A DNA stretch of 62,404 bases from an uncultured Agromyces sp. (GTDB lineage Bacteria > Actinomycetota > Actinomycetes > Actinomycetales > Microbacteriaceae). The stretch covers positions 1 to 62,404 of the forward strand of contig CAJXGN010000017.1 of assembly GCA_913053875.1 (NCBI GenBank). The letters run 5' to 3'. Below, in pieces: positions 1 to 8,569 of this stretch (positions are counted from its first letter, which is position 1; each line of letters opens with the position of its first letter). A program made the position numbers and the translations under genes. The notes below the pieces were generated by a model. It was given only the letters and a program-made list of their open reading frames with translations, did not search any database and was not told where the DNA came from.

Positions 1-60
1 ATCATCCGCTGCCTCAAACGCTTCATCGCCCGCGAGATCTACTACGTCCTCACCGCTTGA
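1..60 (+). CDS. IS110-family transposase, C-terminal fragment (cut by window edge)
   Basis: Reading from base 1 gives IIRCLKRFIAREIYYVLTA followed by TGA. A basic C-terminal tail of the form RCLKR-x-IARE-[VIF]-Y is characteristic of IS110-family (DEDD) transposases, which catalyse insertion-sequence transposition with a bridge RNA. Only 19 residues are visible, so the family call rests on this tail and on the exact second copy at the other end of the window. It is a partial gene because the window starts inside it, not because of a visible mutation. Confidence 0.7.
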   Translation: MIRCLKRFIAREIYYVLTA

Positions 61-76
61 CATCCATAGGAGCATC
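1..76 (+). mobile_element. 3' end of an IS110-type insertion sequence (left window edge)
   Basis: Bases 1-76 are an exact inverted copy of 62403-62328. The repeat holds the end of a transposase frame, its stop, and 16 bp beyond the stop. Homology between the two copies stops abruptly at base 76/77, which marks the outer end of the element. IS110 elements typically lack long terminal inverted repeats, so a clean edge shortly after the transposase stop fits. The rest of the element lies outside the window. Confidence 0.75.
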
Positions 77-160
77 GACGCCGCCGGCGCGATCCGGCGC
101 GCGTGGATGCGGACGGACTCTGTGGCCGGGCCACGCTGTCGGGCACGTGCGTCGCTACGA

Positions 161-176
161 TTGATTGCGATACCAA
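161..176. promoter_or_regulatory. Probable LacI-family operator upstream of its own regulator gene
   Basis: TTGATTGCGATACCAA resembles the operators ahead of the transporter operon (TTGGTTGCGCAACCAA at 1255-1270, 13 of 16 positions identical) and lies 19 bp before the ATG of the regulator gene. A TACGAT hexamer at 156-161 could be the -10 element that it overlaps. Autoregulation is inferred. Apart from this site I see nothing in 77-194. Confidence 0.6.
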
Positions 177-194
177 TCGCGAGGAGGGCGAGCG

Positions 195-1199
195 ATGGCG
201 GATCGGCAGCCGACGATGAGTGATGTCGCCCGAGAGGCGGGCGTGTCGCCGATCACGGTCTCGCGCGTGCTCAACAACTACGAGTTCGTGAAGTCGGACA
301 CTCGGGAGAAGGTGCTTCGCGCAGTCGCCCTGACGGGGTACCGACCGAACCTCGCGGCCCGAGCGCTCGTGACGCGCAAGTCGCACGTCCTCGGCGTGCT
401 GGTCGCGGACGCGTTCGGGCACGGCCCGACGGCGGCCTTGTGGGCGATCGAGGATGCCGCGGGCGACGCCGGGTACGCCGTCACGGTCGTCAGCCTGCGC
501 GGGGATGATCGCGATGCGATTCTCGCGGGCCTGCAGCGGCTCAACGCGCAGGGCGTCGATGGGATCGTCATGATCGCTCCCCAGCACGAGGCGACGAGCC
601 TGGAAATCCTCGATGTCGAGGGAACGCCCGTGGTCACGCTCAGTGCGTTCGCGTCGGAGGTCCTCCGGCCGATCATGCTCGATTCGGTCGCCGGTTCGCG
701 TGCCGCAGTTCGCCACCTCGCGCGACTCGGCCATCGCACGATCGCCCACCTTGCCGGTCCGGAGGGATGGGCGGCGGCCGAGGCGCGCCTGCGGGGGTGG
801 CGAGACGAGAGCGCCGCGCTCGGCCTTGACATCGGCCCGGTGGCGTACGGGGACTGGACGGCGCAGACGGGCCACGCATTGGCTCCGGGGCTCCTGTCCG
901 ATGCGCGTGTTACCGCGATCTACGCGGCGAGCGACGCGATGGCACAGGGTGCGCTGCTTGCGCTGCACGAGCGCGGGCTGCGTGTTCCCGAGGACGTGTC
1001 GCTCGTGGGGTTCGACGATGCGCCCGAGGCGGAGTACTTCATTCCGCCCCTCACGACGGTGCGCCAAGACTTCGAGACGCTCGGCCGACGCTGCATCGCC
1101 TCGGTGGTCGAATTGATCGAGGGCCGCGTGGCGCCAGCGTTCGAGCCGCTCGAGCCGACGCTCGTCGTGCGGGCGAGTACGGCCGTTCCGCGCGTCTGA
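195..1199 (+). CDS. LacI-family transcriptional regulator of the glycoside operon
   Basis: 334 residues. The N-terminus reads TMSDVAREAGVSPITVSRVLN, a classic LacI helix-turn-helix and hinge at residues 8-60, followed by a periplasmic-binding-protein-like effector domain ending in the usual VGFDDAPEAEYFIPPLTTVRQD stretch. The ATG at 195 is chosen over an in-frame ATG at 165 because GAGGAGG sits at 181-187 and because the upstream start would place the operator inside the coding sequence. It precedes, in the same direction, a sugar ABC transporter and two glycosidases whose promoter carries two copies of a palindrome also found before this gene. It most likely represses that operon and itself until a disaccharide or oligosaccharide inducer binds. 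The ligand is unknown. Confidence 0.92.
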   Translation: MADRQPTMSDVAREAGVSPITVSRVLNNYEFVKSDTREKVLRAVALTGYRPNLAARALVTRKSHVLGVLVADAFGHGPTAALWAIEDAAGDAGYAVTVVSLRGDDRDAILAGLQRLNAQGVDGIVMIAPQHEATSLEILDVEGTPVVTLSAFASEVLRPIMLDSVAGSRAAVRHLARLGHRTIAHLAGPEGWAAAEARLRGWRDESAALGLDIGPVAYGDWTAQTGHALAPGLLSDARVTAIYAASDAMAQGALLALHERGLRVPEDVSLVGFDDAPEAEYFIPPLTTVRQDFETLGRRCIASVVELIEGRVAPAFEPLEPTLVVRASTAVPRV

Positions 1200-1217
1200 G
1201 TCTCGCGGGCACCGACC

Positions 1218-1246
1218 TTGACAGATCGGTTGGTTGCGCTAACAAT
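1218..1246 (+). promoter_or_regulatory. Promoter of the glycoside transport operon, overlapped by operator O1
   Basis: TTGACA at 1218-1223 is followed 16 bp later by TAACAA (1240-1245), a fair -35/-10 pair. The imperfect operator TTGGTTGCGCTAACAA (1230-1245) occupies the spacer and the -10, so bound repressor would block RNA polymerase directly. Confidence 0.6.
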
Positions 1247-1248
1247 GG

Positions 1249-1276
1249 AGAGCGTTGGTTGCGCAACCAACGCTCT
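1249..1276. promoter_or_regulatory. Perfect 28-bp palindrome, LacI-family operator O2
   Basis: Each half reads AGAGCGTTGGTTGC and the two halves are exact reverse complements, with the central CG step typical of LacI-family sites. The core TTGGTTGCGCAACCAA (1255-1270) is repeated imperfectly 25 bp upstream (1230-1245), about two and a half helical turns away. It lies just downstream of the predicted -10, where it could act as a roadblock or help two repressors bind together. Confidence 0.8.
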
Positions 1277-1316
1277 GGCACCGAAGCGCAGACCGAAGCC
1301 TACGAAGGAGTGAGCG

Positions 1317-2252
1317 ATGGCGATCGACGCCGCACGTCCAACGCACTACGCTCGCTCCGTCCGGCGCGGTCGCGTCCGGCGTCGACTCTCCGTCACCGCG
1401 TGGCTGATGCTCGCTCCGTTCATCACGGTGTTCGTGGTGAGCGTGATCGCGCCGTTGCTCTACGCGTTGGCGATCAGCGTGTACCAGAACCGACTTGTCG
1501 GCGGCACCGTGTTCGTCGGCCTCGAGAACTACCTCCGCGCACTCGCCGATCCGCTGCTGGGTGAAGGTGTCATCCGAGTCCTCCTGTTCATCGCCGTGCA
1601 GGTGCCGATCATGCTCTTCATCTCCCTCACGGCTGCGCTGGCCCTCGACAGTGGGCGAATGGGCGGGAGCAGAGTCGTTCGACTCGGCCTCTTCCTCCCG
1701 TACGCAGTGCCATCGGTCGTGGCGGCTCTCATGTGGGGCTACATCTTCGGCGGGCAGTTCGGCTTGGTCGGCCAGGTGTGGGGCGCCGTCGGCGCGGCTC
1801 CGCCCGACCTGCTGGGCAACGCGCTCATGCTCCCGTCGATCGGAAACATCGTGACCTGGTCGATGGTCGGGTACAACATGCTGATCTTCTACGCGGCGCT
1901 GCGCGCCGTGCCCACGGAGATCTATGAGGCTTCGTCGATCGACGGGGCCGGCGAGTGGCGACGCGCGTGGTCGATCAAGCTGCCCGCCCTGCGTCCAGCG
2001 ATGCTGCTCGCCCTCGTGTTCTCGATCATCGGAAGCCTCCAGCTGTTCAACGAGCCGAGCATCCTCCAGGCCCTTCGACCGAGCGTGATCACCACGAACT
2101 ACACACCGAACCTGTACGCCTACTCGCTGTCCTTCCTCGGCGGCCAGATCAACTATGCGGCCGCGATCGCGATCCTCATGGGACTGGTGACGGTGATCGC
2201 CGCGGTGTTCGTCCAGGTCGTCTCGGCCCGCGCACGGAGGCAGAACCGATGA
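1317..2252 (+). CDS. Sugar ABC transporter permease (MalF/UgpA type)
   Basis: 311 residues with about six hydrophobic membrane segments. The cytoplasmic EAA loop (EASSIDGAG, about residue 203, ending in KLP) is the coupling motif that contacts the ATPase in carbohydrate-uptake type 1 importers. AAGGAG lies six bases before the ATG. The gene overlaps the next permease by an ATGA, so the two are translationally coupled and should form one heterodimeric channel. No ATPase gene is in the operon. As in many actinobacteria, a shared MsiK/MalK-type ATPase encoded elsewhere probably energises it. Confidence 0.9.
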   Translation: MAIDAARPTHYARSVRRGRVRRRLSVTAWLMLAPFITVFVVSVIAPLLYALAISVYQNRLVGGTVFVGLENYLRALADPLLGEGVIRVLLFIAVQVPIMLFISLTAALALDSGRMGGSRVVRLGLFLPYAVPSVVAALMWGYIFGGQFGLVGQVWGAVGAAPPDLLGNALMLPSIGNIVTWSMVGYNMLIFYAALRAVPTEIYEASSIDGAGEWRRAWSIKLPALRPAMLLALVFSIIGSLQLFNEPSILQALRPSVITTNYTPNLYAYSLSFLGGQINYAAAIAILMGLVTVIAAVFVQVVSARARRQNR

Positions 2253-3178
2253 CGTCCACGATGCAGTCTCCGCCCCGGGTCGCTCCCGCGAGTGCGGCGC
2301 CGCGGACGGTACGGCGCCGCAGTCGGTCGGCTCGACGTTCCGTGCTGCTCACGATCGCCTACTGGACGTTGCTGGCCTACTTCCTCCTCCCGCTCGCGTG
2401 GTTGGTCATCAACTCCACGAAATCCAACGGGGACCTGTTCACGACGTTCGGCCTCGCGCTGCCCTCCGAGTTGCACCTCTGGCAGAACCTGCAAGATCTC
2501 GTGACGTATCAGGACGGAATCTTCGTTCGATGGTTTGCGAACACCGTCCTGTATGCCGTCGTCGGGGCCGGCGGGGCAGCGGTGATCGCTGCGATCGGCG
2601 GCTACGCACTGGCGAAGTACGCGTTCGCGGGCAAGCGCGCCGTCATCGTGACGGTGCTCGGTGCGACGGCCGTTCCCGGCACGGCGCTCGCGGTTCCGAC
2701 GTACATGCTGTTCAGCCAGTGGGGGCTCGTCAACACGGAGGCGGCGGTCATCATCCCGTCGCTCGTGAGCCCGTTCGGGCTCTTCCTCATGATGATCTAC
2801 GCCGCCGACGCCGTACCCGATTCGCTCCTCGAAGCGGCGCGCATCGACGGGGCGGGGGAGTTCCGCACCTTCTGGAGCATCTCGTTCCGACTCCTGGCGC
2901 CCGGCTTCGTGACCGTGCTCCTGTTCCAGCTCGTCCAGACCTGGAACAACTACTTCCTCCCGCTCATCGTGCTGAACCAGCAGGACAAGTTCCCGCTCAC
3001 CGTCGGCCTCAGCCAGTGGAACCGTCTCGCGAACGCCGGCGGCGTGAACGTCGCCGAGCCGCTGTACCCGCTGGTCATCACCGGGTCGTTGGTCGCCATC
3101 CTGCCGCTCTGCGTCGCATTCGTCTTCCTGCAGCGCTACTGGCAGTCCGGAATCGCGGCGGGCGGCATCAAGCAGTGA
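2249..3178 (+). CDS. Sugar ABC transporter permease (MalG type)
   Basis: 309 residues. The hydrophobic segments begin near residue 33, and an EAA loop (EAARIDGAGEF) lies near residue 195, followed by RLLAPGF and a conserved WNNYFLPLIVL stretch common in MalG-type permeases. The ATG overlaps the stop of the preceding permease, and GGAGG at 2235-2239 supplies the ribosome site. It is the second half of the membrane channel for the operon's substrate, probably a beta-linked glycoside given the two downstream glycosidases. Confidence 0.9.
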   Translation: MTSTMQSPPRVAPASAAPRTVRRRSRSARRSVLLTIAYWTLLAYFLLPLAWLVINSTKSNGDLFTTFGLALPSELHLWQNLQDLVTYQDGIFVRWFANTVLYAVVGAGGAAVIAAIGGYALAKYAFAGKRAVIVTVLGATAVPGTALAVPTYMLFSQWGLVNTEAAVIIPSLVSPFGLFLMMIYAADAVPDSLLEAARIDGAGEFRTFWSISFRLLAPGFVTVLLFQLVQTWNNYFLPLIVLNQQDKFPLTVGLSQWNRLANAGGVNVAEPLYPLVITGSLVAILPLCVAFVFLQRYWQSGIAAGGIKQ

Positions 3179-3200
3179 CGTTCCTCCTCCCACCCCAAAA

Positions 3201-3220
3201 GCGCCGCAACCAGGCGGCGC
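3201..3220 (+). promoter_or_regulatory. Stem-loop between permease and binding-protein genes
   Basis: GCGCCGC (3201-3207) pairs with GCGGCGC (3214-3220) across a six-base loop. There is no T-run, so it is more likely an mRNA-stability or processing element than a terminator. Confidence 0.45.
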
Positions 3221-3250
3221 ACCGCACAGTGAAATGCAAAGGAGCACCGC

Positions 3251-4573
3251 ATGAACACCCGACGCACCTCACCGATCAGACGAGTCGGAGTCGCCGCCCT
3301 GGCCGCGTCGGCACTCGTCCTCACCGGTTGCTCGACGGCTGATGGATCCGTCGACGAGCCCACGAGCGACGAGCCCGTCGAGATCCTCTTCTGGTCGTGG
3401 CTCCCCAACATCCAGACGACGATCGACCTCTTCGAAGACGCGCACCCCGAGATCACCGTGAACCTCGAGAACGTCGGCGCAGGCGAGGAGCAGTACACGA
3501 AGATGCAGAACGCGATCGACGCCGGCAGCGGTGGGCCGGACGTCGCACAGGTCACCTACGACTCTGTCCCGAGCTTCGCCGTGACCGGTGCGCTGGCGGA
3601 TGTCACCCAGCACACCGAGGCCGACCTCGATGAGCTCTTCCTCTCCGGCGTGCTCCAGAACGTTCGCGTCTCCGGTGCCACGTACGGCGTCCCGCAGGAC
3701 TTCGGCCCGGGCGTCATGTACTACCGCGAGGATGTCTTCTCGGACGTCGGCGTAGAGGTGCCGGAGACCTGGGACGAGTACGCGGCCGCAGCGGAGACCG
3801 TTCGATCCGGGTCGGACAGCTACATGACGTTCTTCGACGGCGGCCTGCCTGACTTCGCGTACATGGGCCTCTGGCAGAACGAGGCCGATCCGTGGACAGT
3901 CGACGACACCAGTGTCTCGGTCGACCTCGGCGGCGAAGGCTCGCAGCGCTGGGCGGACTACTGGGGCGATCTCAATTCGCGCGACCTGCTGGTCCACTCG
4001 ACCATGGGATCGGACGAGTGGTTCCGGCAGATGGGCGACGGGCAGATCGCATCCTGGATCGTGGGTGCCTGGGGGCTGCAGGCGCTCCAGGGCAACCTGC
4101 CGGACAACGAGGGACTCTGGCGCGTGGCTCCCATGCCGTCGTGGGAGGCGGGAGATGCCGCATCCAGCCAGTTCGGTGGCAGCGCTACCGTCGTGCTCGA
4201 GCAGAGCGACAGGAAGGACGCCGCGACCACGTTCGCACTCTGGCTGAACAGCGACCCGGAGGCCGTCGAGTCTCTGAAGGCAGACCAGGGGCTCCTGCCG
4301 ACGACCAACGCCGCGTGGGACGACCCCGCGTTCCTCGACGAGGAGATCGCGTACCTCGGGGGCCAGCCCGCCCGACAGGTGTTCGCGGCGTCGGCGGAGT
4401 CGACTGCTCCTGGCTGGGAGTGGCTGCCGTTCCAGGTCTACGTCTCCAGCGTCTACCAGGACACGGTCGGTGGTGCGATCGACTCCGGTGGCGACATCGG
4501 AGCCGCGCTGCTCGACTGGCAGGACCGCATCGTCGAGTACGCCGAGAACCAGGGATTCGCCGTCACCGAGTGA
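3251..4573 (+). CDS. Extracellular sugar-binding lipoprotein of the ABC transporter
   Basis: 440 residues. An N-terminal basic signal peptide ends in the lipobox LTGC (cysteine near residue 26), followed by an acidic, flexible linker and a family-1 solute-binding fold (EILFWSWLPNIQTTIDLFEDAHPEI at the start of the mature domain). AAAGGAG precedes the ATG at a good distance. It captures the sugar outside the membrane and delivers it to the two upstream permeases. The oligosaccharide specificity cannot be read from sequence. Linkage to GH1 and GH35-like enzymes suggests beta-glucosides or beta-galactosides. A strong hairpin follows the gene and may keep this message more abundant than its neighbours. 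Confidence 0.92.
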   Translation: MNTRRTSPIRRVGVAALAASALVLTGCSTADGSVDEPTSDEPVEILFWSWLPNIQTTIDLFEDAHPEITVNLENVGAGEEQYTKMQNAIDAGSGGPDVAQVTYDSVPSFAVTGALADVTQHTEADLDELFLSGVLQNVRVSGATYGVPQDFGPGVMYYREDVFSDVGVEVPETWDEYAAAAETVRSGSDSYMTFFDGGLPDFAYMGLWQNEADPWTVDDTSVSVDLGGEGSQRWADYWGDLNSRDLLVHSTMGSDEWFRQMGDGQIASWIVGAWGLQALQGNLPDNEGLWRVAPMPSWEAGDAASSQFGGSATVVLEQSDRKDAATTFALWLNSDPEAVESLKADQGLLPTTNAAWDDPAFLDEEIAYLGGQPARQVFAASAESTAPGWEWLPFQVYVSSVYQDTVGGAIDSGGDIGAALLDWQDRIVEYAENQGFAVTE

Positions 4574-4591
4574 ATCTCGCGAACGCACCGT

Positions 4592-4624
4592 GTTCGGGGC
4601 GGGGCCCGGTGCCCCGCCCCGAAC
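4592..4624 (+). promoter_or_regulatory. Strong intra-operon hairpin after the binding-protein gene
   Basis: A perfect 14-bp stem, GTTCGGGGCGGGGC (4592-4605) with its complement at 4611-4624, closes a five-base loop. It lies between the binding-protein stop and the GH1 ribosome site and lacks a T-run. Such hairpins commonly protect the binding-protein mRNA from 3' decay and lower expression of downstream genes. Confidence 0.65.
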
Positions 4625-4647
4625 CGTACCCGAGAGAAAGCAGGATC

Positions 4648-6015
4648 ATGCGTACCGCTCGATTCCCGAACGACTTCGTCTTCGGTACCGCGACGAGCGC
4701 CTTTCAGATCGAGGGCGGTTGGGACGAGGACGGAAAGGGACCGTCGATCTGGGACACGTTCTCGCACACCCCGGGAAAGATCTGGCAGGGGCAACGCGCA
4801 GATGTCGCGTGCGACCACTACCATCGCTACCGCGACGACGTCGCCCTGATGAAGTCCATCGGCGTCGACGCCTATCGGTTCTCGATCAGCTGGCCGCGAG
4901 TCCTTCCCGAGGGTGACGGACGGCTCAACCGCGAGGGGATCGCCTTCTACGACAGGCTCGTCGACGAGTTGCTCGCCGCGGGCATCGCACCGTCGGCGAC
5001 CCTGTTCCACTGGGACTACCCGCAGGCACTCGAAGATCGAGGCGGATGGCCGATCCGCGACAGCATCGAGTGGTTCGCCGACTACGCGGCCGTCATGTTC
5101 GACGCGCTCGGCGACCGCGTCCCCCAGTGGAGCACGCTCAACGAGCCGATCGCCCTGTGGGTCGGGTACGGCCTCGGGGCGTTCGCCCCCGGACTGAGCG
5201 ACCGTGCCGCCGCGCACCAAGCGATGCACCACGCCCTCGTGGGACACGGCCGGGCGGTTGAGGCGTTCCGTGCGAGCAATGCCGTCGGCGACATCGGTGT
5301 CGTGATCGACGTGTGGAAGCGGCACCCCGCAACCGAGAGTGCGGCGGACGCCGCCGCAGCCCTGAGGGGCGAACAGGACGGGTTCCGATTCTTCTTCGAT
5401 CCGCTCTTCGGAGGCGGCTACGACGCCGACATGCTCGCTCGGTTCGCGCGTGAGGGCTCGGGGTTCCGGATCGCGGACCGCGATCTCGAGACGATCGCGC
5501 AGCCCGTCGACTTCCTGGGGCTCAACGTCTACTCGCGCGTGATCGCTCGAGCCGAGCACACCGGTGACGAGTGGTGGACCGCCACGGAACGACACCCGGG
5601 CGGGAATTACCTGGCGAACGGCATGGAGTTTTACCCGCGTGCCGTCTACGACGCCATCCGTCTCGCGACGGACGAGTACGGCGTCGACGTCCCCATCTAC
5701 ATCACCGAGAACGGCATGTCGGACACGGCCGAGCGCGCAGTCGGAGGCACGATCGACGACGACGAGCGGATCCGGTACGTCTCCGGGTTCCTCGAGTGGA
5801 TCGCTCGAGCCAGGGACGAGGGTGCCGACGTTCGTGGGTACTACCTCTGGAGCCTCATGGACAACTTCGAGTGGGCCGCAGGGTACAGCCAGCGCTTCGG
5901 TATGGTGCACGTCGACTGGGACACGTTGGAACGCACACCCAAGCGAAGCGCCGAGTGGTACCGCGACGTCATCCGCTCGCGTTCTGTGCCGGCACCGGTG
6001 GCGGCCGAATCATGA
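4648..6015 (+). CDS. GH1 beta-glucosidase / beta-glycosidase
   Basis: 455 residues, the usual GH1 length, with no signal peptide, so it acts in the cytosol on imported substrate. The N-terminal signature FVFGTATSAFQIEG is present at about residues 10-23. The acid/base glutamate is E166 in TLNEP and the nucleophile is E354 in ITENG, both intact for a retaining mechanism. The C-terminal GYYLWSLMDNFEWAAGYSQRFG stretch builds the aglycone side. The ATG at 4648 is supported by GAGAGAAAG upstream and by the signature start. Its stop overlaps the next gene's ATG. It likely hydrolyses the beta-glycoside brought in by the transporter, releasing glucose or galactose. Confidence 0.93.
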   Translation: MRTARFPNDFVFGTATSAFQIEGGWDEDGKGPSIWDTFSHTPGKIWQGQRADVACDHYHRYRDDVALMKSIGVDAYRFSISWPRVLPEGDGRLNREGIAFYDRLVDELLAAGIAPSATLFHWDYPQALEDRGGWPIRDSIEWFADYAAVMFDALGDRVPQWSTLNEPIALWVGYGLGAFAPGLSDRAAAHQAMHHALVGHGRAVEAFRASNAVGDIGVVIDVWKRHPATESAADAAAALRGEQDGFRFFFDPLFGGGYDADMLARFAREGSGFRIADRDLETIAQPVDFLGLNVYSRVIARAEHTGDEWWTATERHPGGNYLANGMEFYPRAVYDAIRLATDEYGVDVPIYITENGMSDTAERAVGGTIDDDERIRYVSGFLEWIARARDEGADVRGYYLWSLMDNFEWAAGYSQRFGMVHVDWDTLERTPKRSAEWYRDVIRSRSVPAPVAAES

Positions 6016-7526
6016 GCGAGAGGGGTGCGCGCAGTTCGCTGCACGACGGCAGGCTCATGGTCGACGACGCGCCGCTCCTGATTCTCGGGGCAGAGCTGCA
6101 CAATTCCAGTGCGTCGACGCTCGCGTCGATCGACGCGGCATGGCCGGCGATCGAGCGCTGCGGTGCGAACACGGTGCTCGCTCCGGTGGCCTGGGATCAG
6201 TGGGAGCCGGATGAGGGGCGTTTCTCCACCCGGCTCGTGGATCACCTGATCGGGCGTGCGCGAGCGGGCGGGCAGCAGCTCGTGCTGCTGTGGTTCGGCA
6301 GCTGGAAGAACGGTGTCTCGAGCTACACGCCTGCGTGGGTGAAGTCCGATCCGGAGCGATTCCCACTCGCCCGCGACTCGGCGGGAGTAGCGCTCATGGC
6401 GTTGTCAGCATTCGCCGAGTCGAACAGGACCGCCGATGCGCGCGCGTTCGCGGGCCTGATGACGCACCTGCGCGAGGTCGATGGCGACCACGGAACCGTC
6501 GTCATGGTCCAGGTGGAGAACGAAGTCGGACTCCTCGGCGCCGCCCGCGATCACTCCGCGCTCGCCGAGGAGGCGTGGGAGCAGCGGCCGCCCGAGCGGT
6601 TCGGCGTCGACTACTGGTCCGATGTCGCTTCGAGTGACGCGCGCGCCGGCGAAGCGTTCATGGCGTGGCACTACGCAAAATACGTGAACGCGGTGGCCGA
6701 GGCGGGGCAGCGCGAATGGGATCTGCCGATGTACGTCAACGCGTGGCTCGACGGCGGGGACGACGCTACGCCGATGGCCGGCGGGACAGAGCCCGGAGAC
6801 TTTCCGAGCGGCGGACCCGTGCCTCGGATGCTCGAGATCTGGGCGGAGGCGGCGCCAGCGTTGGCCTTCGCATCTCCCGACATCTACGTGGGTGACGTCG
6901 CCGACCGGTCAGTCGCGTATGGACGGCGGTTCGGGGTGCAGTTCGTGCCCGAGATGCGGCGCGACACGCCGGCACAGGTGTTCCGCGCAGCAGCTGCAGA
7001 GTCGTCCATCGGCATGGCGCCGTTTGGAATCGACTCCGCGGGCGACGTGGAGCTCGACGATCTCGCGCGCGCCTTCCGACAGCTCCGCGCCGTCGCACCG
7101 GTCCTGACCTCGCGACCGGTGCGTGAACGCGTCGCGGTACACGTCGACGAGGCGCGGCCGGTCTCCGAAGCCGTCCTCGGGGGGTGGAGGTTCCGCTTCG
7201 AGCGTGACTTCGACCCGTCGGGAGCGGGCGGTCAGCACGACGGTCACTGCCTGCTCGTGGCCGAGGAGGGTCGCTTTCTGATGATCGGCTACGGGATCGT
7301 GTTGCGAGCGTTCGACGAAGATGACGATCGCGCGGGATGGGTTCTCGACTGCGCCGAGCTCGATCCCGGCACGCTGGCACCGGTCCGTTGGCTCAACGGC
7401 GACGAAACCGGCGGAGGTACCCACATCCGCATCACGCGGGACGACCCGCCCGGGTTCGGTCCCGTGCCGATCGACGGCAGCCGCACCGGCATCCTCTCGT
7501 TCGCTCTCTACCGACAGCCCAGCTGA
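6012..7526 (+). CDS. GH35-type beta-galactosidase with DUF5597-like C-terminus
   Basis: 504 residues, cytosolic. The N-terminal TIM barrel carries AWDQWEPDEGRF, the acid/base motif VENE (E171) and a probable nucleophile in FVPEMRRD (E314). The C-terminal part (about 370-504) is beta-rich and resembles the DUF5597 region of Cellvibrio-type xyloglucan beta-galactosidases. Translational coupling to the GH1 gene (ATGA overlap) suggests the two enzymes act in sequence on one oligosaccharide carrying both beta-glucosyl and beta-galactosyl ends, for example a xyloglucan fragment. That substrate is an inference. It is the last gene of the operon, and the next gene is convergent. Confidence 0.82.
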   Translation: MSERGARSSLHDGRLMVDDAPLLILGAELHNSSASTLASIDAAWPAIERCGANTVLAPVAWDQWEPDEGRFSTRLVDHLIGRARAGGQQLVLLWFGSWKNGVSSYTPAWVKSDPERFPLARDSAGVALMALSAFAESNRTADARAFAGLMTHLREVDGDHGTVVMVQVENEVGLLGAARDHSALAEEAWEQRPPERFGVDYWSDVASSDARAGEAFMAWHYAKYVNAVAEAGQREWDLPMYVNAWLDGGDDATPMAGGTEPGDFPSGGPVPRMLEIWAEAAPALAFASPDIYVGDVADRSVAYGRRFGVQFVPEMRRDTPAQVFRAAAAESSIGMAPFGIDSAGDVELDDLARAFRQLRAVAPVLTSRPVRERVAVHVDEARPVSEAVLGGWRFRFERDFDPSGAGGQHDGHCLLVAEEGRFLMIGYGIVLRAFDEDDDRAGWVLDCAELDPGTLAPVRWLNGDETGGGTHIRITRDDPPGFGPVPIDGSRTGILSFALYRQPS

Positions 7527-7550
7527 GTACCGACTCGCTCCCGCGCACGG

Positions 7551-8456
7551 TCAGCGGTGCGCGGGCGCGCCGTCCGGCAGGAACCGCGACGGCACGTCGA
7601 AGTAGCGGGGGTCGCACTGGTGCGCGCGGAAGAACGTGAGGATGAACCCCATGCGCTCGTCGAAGTCCTCCCAGATCGGGGCGTCCGAGTGGGTGGCGTC
7701 GACGCCGGGCGACTGGTGGAAGCGCAGGAACAGCAGCACGAGCTCGGGCTCGGCGAGCGACGCCAGACTCACCGGGAACTGTGCACCCGCGAGGTAGCCG
7801 GGCGGAGCGACGTCGTCGGTCACGTCGATCGGGCCGTCGGGCGTCTCGAGGTGCACGAAGCGGGTCGTGACCAGGCCGAACAGGCCGCCGAGGGGCATCG
7901 CCTCGTCGATGAAGCGGTCGACGAGCTCCTGCTCGTGGGCGCCGATGAGCGCGTTGCCGAGCAGCACGCGCTCGGCGATCTCGCGCTCGAGCTCGGCGCG
8001 CTGGTCGGCGGAGCCGGTCGAGGCATCCGCTGCCCGTGCCAGCATCGCGGCGCGCTGGTAGCAGCGCACGGCGGCCGCGAGCCCCGGCCGGCCGTCGAAC
8101 ACCGGGTCGACGAGCGCGCGGCCCATCGCCTCGGGCGTGGCCGCGCCGGTGCGCTCGACCTCGGTGAGCCATCGCAGGAGCGGCGGCGCGACGTCACGGA
8201 TGATCGCGAGGTTGCCCGCGGCCACGCCCTCCGAGCCGAGCCCGAACGACGCCCCCTCGCCGCGGATCACCGAGCCCGCCGTGCCGCTCGCCCATGCGCC
8301 GAACGCGAACCAGTTGAGGTTCGCGCGCCCGATCACGTCGGCCAGCGCGAACGCGATCTCGCGGTAGCAGAGGGTGATCAGCCGGTTGCGCGCCGCCGGG
8401 TCCTCGGTCGCGACGACGCGCTCGAGCACCGCGGTAGCGGTCTGCGTCGACGTCAT
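7551..8456 (-). CDS. Conserved actinobacterial protein of unknown function
   Basis: About 301 residues, soluble, rich in alanine and leucine helices, without a motif I recognise. Noteworthy stretches are WFAFGAWASGTAGSVIRGEG near residue 50 and an acidic, aromatic C-terminus (PIWEDFDERMGFILTFFRAHQ). The ATG at 8456 is preferred, with GGGGG five bases upstream; a GTG two codons earlier is the alternative. It is a single gene, convergent with the glycosidase operon, and its coding sequence contains the GCATCCG word typical of the host, so it is probably part of the native chromosome. Confidence 0.75.
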   Translation of the reverse strand: MTSTQTATAVLERVVATEDPAARNRLITLCYREIAFALADVIGRANLNWFAFGAWASGTAGSVIRGEGASFGLGSEGVAAGNLAIIRDVAPPLLRWLTEVERTGAATPEAMGRALVDPVFDGRPGLAAAVRCYQRAAMLARAADASTGSADQRAELEREIAERVLLGNALIGAHEQELVDRFIDEAMPLGGLFGLVTTRFVHLETPDGPIDVTDDVAPPGYLAGAQFPVSLASLAEPELVLLFLRFHQSPGVDATHSDAPIWEDFDERMGFILTFFRAHQCDPRYFDVPSRFLPDGAPAHR

Positions 8457-8557
8457 GTGCACCCCCGGCGATCGCCCGGCCGGACTCGTCGCCCCGGCCT
8501 GGCGCCGATGCTAGCGCGGACGCTTGCCCGGCGGCATCCGTGCTCGCCCTGCCGGGT

Positions 8558-8563
8558 TAGGGT
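8558..8563 (+). promoter_or_regulatory. -10 element TAGGGT of a probable leaderless transcript
   Basis: TAGGGT ends six bases before the ATG at 8570, so transcription should begin at or next to the start codon. Confidence 0.55.
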
Positions 8564-8569
8564 CGGAGG

